DNA of 64,000 nt from Pratylenchus scribneri. Taxonomy: Eukaryota; Nematoda; Chromadorea; Rhabditida; Pratylenchidae. Shown piece after piece: positions 63,524 through 64,000 of the stretch; within the stretch, counting starts at the first letter, position 1, and each line of letters opens with the position of its first letter. The position numbers were made by a program, and so were the translations under genes. Below the pieces are notes generated by a model that saw nothing but the letters and a program-made list of their open reading frames with translations, had not been told where the DNA came from and did no database searches. Location: contig JAQSEB010000117.1 of assembly GCA_030063045.1 (NCBI GenBank), positions 496,001 through 560,000 of the forward strand, given 5' to 3'.

Positions 63524-64000
63524 ATGAAACCGAACAGATTGATCTATTTAAACTGTGAGCATTGTTCCAAAAAATTGGATAGAAAGCTGATAATTGCAAC
63601 CGTAATTATTATTTTTAAAATTGTTATTAAAAACAATAAATTTTAAGCAATGTTTGCATCGCTTTTGTGCCTCATGTACAACGAACCAGAATATTTGCCC
63701 AAAATGTGGTGCGGAAACAAAATTCCAACTGGATTCGAACTTCTCACAATTATTCTCAAAGATGGTATGCATTTTTTACATTGGATTATAATTAATTATT
63801 GTACCAATTATTTTAGAAAGATCACAACAAAATAATGAAGAGGCGAATAATTGATGTTTTAAAGAATGATGGAATCGATTTGGCACATCAAAACCATAAA
63901 AATGAAAGATTATCGAGCTTATCAACGAGGACACATATCACACCATTGAAAAGGTTTAAACCAGAAAACTCTGCAAAATTGAGTCCATTAAATGCGAATG
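63524..64000 (+). CDS. RING1-like C3HC4 RING-finger protein, 3' end cut by the window
   Basis: Three exons keep frame: 63524-63601, 63648-63764, and 63817 to the window end. The ATG opens MKPNRLIYLNCEHCSKKLDR. The RING is C-x2-C-x13-C-x-H-x2-C-x2-C-x6-C-x2-C: CEHC, then QCLHRFCASC and CPKC. The words CLHRFC..C and, after the RING, LDSNFSQLFSKM resemble RING1/RING2 (CLHRFC..C; PDPNF..LISKI), the E3 ligases of Polycomb complex PRC1 that ubiquitylate histone H2A. The spacer between the last two Cys pairs is short. BARD1-type RINGs are a weaker alternative. The basic region that follows (MKRRIIDVLKNDG; TPLKRFKP) continues past the end. Confidence 0.6.

Overview
The window looks like nuclear DNA of a nematode. 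Nearly every gene is split by introns of about 40-60 bp with TTTAG/TTTCAG acceptors, and the coding-rich stretches are AT-rich. The gene content is metazoan with nematode flavour: a MOLO1-type levamisole-receptor modulator, a Cys-loop channel subunit, a DLK-1 kinase with the SDGLSD hexapeptide, a transthyretin-like protein, Spen and PNISR. A tylenchid (plant-parasitic) nematode would fit the composition, but that is only an impression. All functional names come from reading translated motifs; no database search was run.

Layout. 1-2084 (+): 3' part of an unrecognised Gln/Ser/Glu-rich protein. 2335-3731 (+): protein with two CCCH fingers and a tRNA-derived element in its last intron. 4181-4669 (-): small unknown protein. 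5299-6142 (-): MOLO1-family protein. 8420-9449 (-): secreted acidic protein, possibly continuing through a minisatellite to an exon at 6790-6980. 10271-11323 (-): TIS11-type tandem CCCH protein, divergent from RRP5/PDCD11 at 11879-15971 (+). 16072-20173 (-): Cys-loop ligand-gated channel whose last intron holds a 1.9 kb minisatellite. 20550-21936 (-): membrane-anchored transthyretin-like protein. 23265-23737 (+): small single-pass membrane protein. 24841-34905 (+): Spen (RRMs plus SPOC). 35673-37141 (+): PRDM6-like zinc-finger protein. 41736-46431 (+): DLK-1 MAP3K. 47039-48401 (-): LAPTM4-like four-TM protein. 48.4-53.5 kb: gene-poor, with a candidate secreted peptide precursor at 51498-51935. 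53548-54110 (+): ribosomal protein S11. 54530-57180 (-): PNISR. 57648-60186 (-): winged-helix plus nucleoside-phosphorylase-like protein. 61030-63126 (-): tandem Ulp1-type protease with one dead domain. 63524 to the window end (+): RING1-like protein, cut by the edge.

The most unusual element is one 31-32 bp minisatellite family present as three arrays (about 1.4, 1.9 and 1.4 kb). One array lies inside the channel gene's final intron. In all three, an actual or plausible splice donor lies within about 40 bp of the array edge, and the array orientation relative to the actual or presumed host gene is the same each time. Three different tRNA-derived elements, two of them in unusually long introns, a possible MITE with ACCGTATTT ends and an interleaved pair of inverted repeats make up the rest of the non-genic structure.

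Themes. Neuromuscular and neuronal genes (MOLO1 family, Cys-loop receptor, DLK-1) sit beside RNA and chromatin regulators (two CCCH proteins, Spen, PNISR, a RING1-like protein, a PRDM protein) and ribosome genes (RRP5, RPS11). I see no operon-like functional grouping. Neighbours are mostly divergent or convergent, for example RRP5 and the channel, whose stop codons are about 100 bp apart.
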